A stretch of 7,422 nucleotides of DNA. Source: an uncultured Bacillaceae bacterium (GTDB lineage: Bacteria > Bacillota > Bacilli > Caldalkalibacillales > Caldalkalibacillaceae). This document shows positions 6,372 through 7,422 of this stretch, piece after piece (positions within the stretch are counted from its first letter, which is position 1; every line of letters begins with the position of its first letter). The DNA lies in the NCBI GenBank assembly GCA_937967685.1, contig CALBTX010000230.1:1-7422 (forward strand), read 5' to 3'. The notes beneath the pieces were generated by a model, which did no database searches, had not been told where the DNA came from, and saw nothing but the letters and a program-made list of their open reading frames with translations. Position numbers and translations under genes: made by a program.

Positions 6372-7295
6372 TTAAACGCGGGCCTGATCAAACATGTTCA
6401 CCGTGACCCCTCTGTGATCAATGTTCAATTCACGCAATTCGAACGTATAAGGTTGGCGACTGAAAAAGTCCTGCAAATACGGCTTGATGCTCGACACACG
6501 ATCACGGTGACATAAGGCAAGCAATGTCGGGCCCGCTCCCGATAACACCGCCCCATAAGCCCCCTGGTTTGTAATGTCGGCGATAATTTCCTGCATGCCG
6601 GGAATGAATGCGGTGCGATACGGTTGATGAATGCGGTCCTTCAATGCGGTTGTTAATTTTTCAAGATCACCCGTCACCAAACTGGCCACTAGTAAAGCAC
6701 TGCGGCTAATGTTAAAAACAACGTCTTTGCCGGCATATCGGTCGGGAAGGGCCTTCCTCGCTTTATCCGTTGATAACGTGAACTCCGGAATGATCGCGAT
6801 CACCCGCAACGCTTCCGGCGGCCGGACGCAGAGGTGTTCAACGTTCTCTCCATCCCAGGCAGCCACCACGATGTTGCCAAAAAAAGAAGCGCCGACATTA
6901 TCCGGATGGCCTTCCATCTCTGTCGCCATCCGGTATAATTCCTGTGTGGAAAAAGGGTCTGCCAACAGCTTATTGGCCGCCGTCAAACCGGCCACGATCG
7001 CTGAAGCACTGCTCCCCAATCCTCTTGTCAAAGGAATATTGTTCTCAACTTCCATCAGCAATGGGGGCATCCTCTGACCGACCCGCTCATACAGGCAAGC
7101 CATCGTTTTATAAATTAAATTGTCTTCATTTAACGGCACTTCATCAGAACCCAGACCGGCATAGCTGATCCGCGTCTGTTGGGCTTCCGAAATACGCAAT
7201 GTTAAATAAAGTTCGAAAGCCATGCCGATCGAATCAAAACCTGGTCCCAAATTGGCCGTGCTGGCCGGGACTTTGACCTCCAACTGTTTGATCAT
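6372..7295 (-). CDS. thrB: Homoserine kinase
   Basis: Phosphorylates homoserine to O-phosphohomoserine with ATP, the step before threonine synthase. It is a cytosolic GHMP kinase of 307 residues, close to the B. subtilis 309. Motif 1 is PASTANLGPGFDSIGMAF (10-27). The glycine-rich ATP loop is PLTRGLGSSASA (88-99). EGHPDN (128-133) is the family signature near the substrate, and GAVLSGAGPT (248-257) is motif 3. All are intact. ATG at 7295 is chosen because AAGGTGA lies 4 nt upstream and the conserved fold begins at once (IKQLEVKVPAS). The in-frame ATG at 7337 lacks a ribosome binding site and would add 14 unconserved residues. Upstream, hom and thrC are expected by comparison with Bacillus but lie outside the window. 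I see no clear promoter between it and the right edge, so it is probably the last gene of a threonine operon. pheA follows, with its own promoter. Confidence 0.97.
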   Translation of the reverse strand: MIKQLEVKVPASTANLGPGFDSIGMAFELYLTLRISEAQQTRISYAGLGSDEVPLNEDNLIYKTMACLYERVGQRMPPLLMEVENNIPLTRGLGSSASAIVAGLTAANKLLADPFSTQELYRMATEMEGHPDNVGASFFGNIVVAAWDGENVEHLCVRPPEALRVIAIIPEFTLSTDKARKALPDRYAGKDVVFNISRSALLVASLVTGDLEKLTTALKDRIHQPYRTAFIPGMQEIIADITNQGAYGAVLSGAGPTLLALCHRDRVSSIKPYLQDFFSRQPYTFELRELNIDHRGVTVNMFDQARV

Positions 7296-7355
7296 AACTT
7301 CACCTTTCCTCTGATTAATCAAAGATAAAAAATCCATCGCTTAATTCGTTCCATA

Positions 7356-7422
7356 GCTTATAGCTCTAATTCAATTGCTTATAGATCTAGTTCAATGGCT
7401 GATAGCTCTCGTTTCAATGGCT
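7356..7422. repeat. Imperfect direct tandem repeat, 21-22 bp units, cut by the right edge
   Basis: Unit 1 (7356-7376), unit 2 (7377-7397) and unit 3 (7398-7419, one extra T) follow each other without spacer, and a fourth begins with GCT at 7420. Units 1 and 2 agree at 18 of 21 positions; the shared plus-strand core is GCTTATAG.TCTA.TTCAAT. Going left, 7338-7355 may hold a decayed further unit. On the minus strand units 1 and 2 read in one frame as AIELEL-stop and AIELDL-stop; the extra base in unit 3 shifts that frame. It could be a duplicated gene end or a regulatory array before thrB. The sequence alone does not decide. Confidence 0.75.
7379..7420 (-). other. Possible C-terminal end of an upstream gene (very short open frame)
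   Basis: From the right edge the minus strand has one frame open for 13 codons (ending SAIELDL) before TAA at 7381-7379. If hom or thrC lies upstream, this could be its last codons, 83 nt before thrB. Such a short frame may be open by chance, and it overlaps the tandem repeat. The other two frames close sooner or similarly. This is a weak suggestion only. Confidence 0.15.

Noticed and set aside
7296..7337. N-terminal extension of ThrB from ATG 7337
   Set aside because: No ribosome binding site precedes it, while ATG 7295 has AAGGTGA 4 nt away and begins at the conserved fold.
7356..7422. CRISPR array
   Set aside because: The units are contiguous with no unique spacers and differ from each other; there are no cas genes.

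Overview
The window looks like chromosomal DNA of a Gram-positive member of the Bacillota, most likely a Bacillales relative. The reasons are a YlbF/RicF protein very like the Bacillus one, Bacillus-like PheA and ThrB, strong AGGAGG-type ribosome binding sites, TTG and GTG starts, and sigma-A-like promoters. The presence of a bacterial XPB helicase and its partner would fit a thermophilic or alkaliphilic bacillus (Caldalkalibacillus-like), but genus is a guess. I see no phage, insertion sequence, CRISPR array, tRNA or rRNA.

Left part (1-4885, all on the minus strand). Reading in the direction of transcription, from right to left: an XPB-type DNA helicase (4885-3191); 13 bp later a 657-residue helicase-associated protein (3177-1204); 35 bp later a YlbF/RicF family protein starting with TTG (1168-716); then a good rho-independent terminator (about 595-626). 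This looks like one three-gene transcription unit of about 4.3 kb joining a DNA-unwinding pair to a regulator of RNA processing and development. Beyond the terminator an ECF sigma factor gene starts with GTG at 490. It has its own ECF-type promoter and runs off the left edge without its last part.

Centre (4886-5386). A 171-bp divergent intergenic region carries a candidate promoter for each side. The single plus-strand gene (5057-5386) encodes a small cytosolic protein with a PrcB C-terminal-like domain. Its stop codon overlaps the stop codon of the convergent pheA gene in a shared TTAA.

Right part (5383-7422, minus strand). Homoserine kinase (thrB, 7295-6372) is followed by prephenate dehydratase with a C-terminal ACT domain (pheA, 6264-5383). 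pheA has a convincing sigma-A promoter in the gap between them, so it can be expressed independently of thrB. These enzymes serve threonine and phenylalanine synthesis. At the extreme right edge, upstream of thrB, lies a short imperfect tandem repeat of 21-22 bp units whose role is unknown.

The parts most worth a second look are the XPB/partner/YlbF unit with the divergent PrcB-like gene, the tandem repeat before thrB, and the overlapping convergent stops.
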